Of a stretch of 6,117 nucleotides of DNA, positions 6,080 to 6,117 are shown piece after piece. A program made the position numbers and the translations under genes. The notes beneath the pieces are model-generated. The model had not been told where the DNA came from and did no database searches. It saw nothing but the letters and a program-made list of their open reading frames with translations. The stretch comes from Desulfobacterales bacterium (GTDB lineage: Bacteria; Desulfobacterota; Desulfobacteria; Desulfobacterales; BuS5), in NCBI GenBank assembly GCA_016735355.1, contig JAERRQ010000021.1, positions 1 through 6,117 of the forward strand, given 5' to 3'. The stretch's first letter is position 1; every line of letters begins with the position of its first letter.

Positions 6080-6117
6080 ATGGATTATTTCCGGATCCTT
6101 AATCTTAAAAAAGAACC
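6080..6117 (+). CDS. Start of an ExeA/MshM-like AAA ATPase (first 12 codons, cut by window edge)
   Basis: An ATG lies 1 nt after the secretin stop and opens a frame reading MDYFRILNLKKE, running off the window with a partial codon consistent with Pro. This resembles the N-terminus of ExeA/GspA-type AAA ATPases, where a short aromatic start leads to Leu-x-x-x-Pro-Phe before the Walker A region. In MSHA clusters an ATPase of this type (MshM) follows the secretin, so position supports the call. No Walker motif is visible here, and the identification rests on a dozen residues and context. Confidence 0.5.
   Translation, partial: MDYFRILNLKKE

Overview
The window carries two divergent transcription units. 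On the minus strand are hisH and the first 101 codons of hisF, the two subunits of imidazole glycerol phosphate synthase. On the plus strand is the front of a type IV pilus assembly operon of the MSHA kind: a fused PilM/PilN-like (MshI-like) protein, a PilO/MshJ-like protein, a PilP/MshK-like protein, an MshL/PilQ-family secretin lipoprotein, and the first 12 codons of what looks like an ExeA/MshM-type AAA ATPase. A two-membraned, Gram-negative host is certain from the secretin. The gene style (mixed GC, AT-rich gaps, the type of ExeA N-terminus) suggests a deltaproteobacterium (Desulfobacterota); that is an impression and was not tested.

Layout: hisF (1-305, minus, cut by the window edge); a 252-bp palindrome-rich insertion with inverted ends and a 13-bp flanking direct repeat (311-575); hisH (567-1196, minus); a divergent control region (1197-1419) with a good sigma-70-like promoter for hisH and a weaker candidate for the pilus operon; mshI-like (1420-3279); mshJ-like (3281-3853), whose ribosome binding site plus start codon is present in three perfect tandem copies; mshK-like (3856-4350); a short palindromic element flanked by a 7-bp direct repeat (4344-4394); mshL (4411-6078); and the start of mshM/exeA-like (6080 onward).

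How the parts work together: HisH releases ammonia from glutamine and HisF uses it to close the imidazole ring in histidine synthesis. In the pilus operon, the PilM/N-like, PilO-like and PilP-like proteins should form the inner-membrane to periplasm alignment complex that connects a motor and platform, presumably encoded further downstream, to the outer-membrane secretin pore. The pilus genes are packed with 1-2 nt between them, except at the mshK-mshL gap.

The most notable thing is not a new protein system but a set of small insertions and duplications at gene junctions. Both compact operons are interrupted by palindromic elements flanked by direct repeats. Removing each element with one repeat copy restores ordinary operon spacing (9 nt and 16 nt). 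A third junction carries a triplicated Shine-Dalgarno/ATG unit. I found no CRISPR array, tRNA, rRNA or transposase gene.
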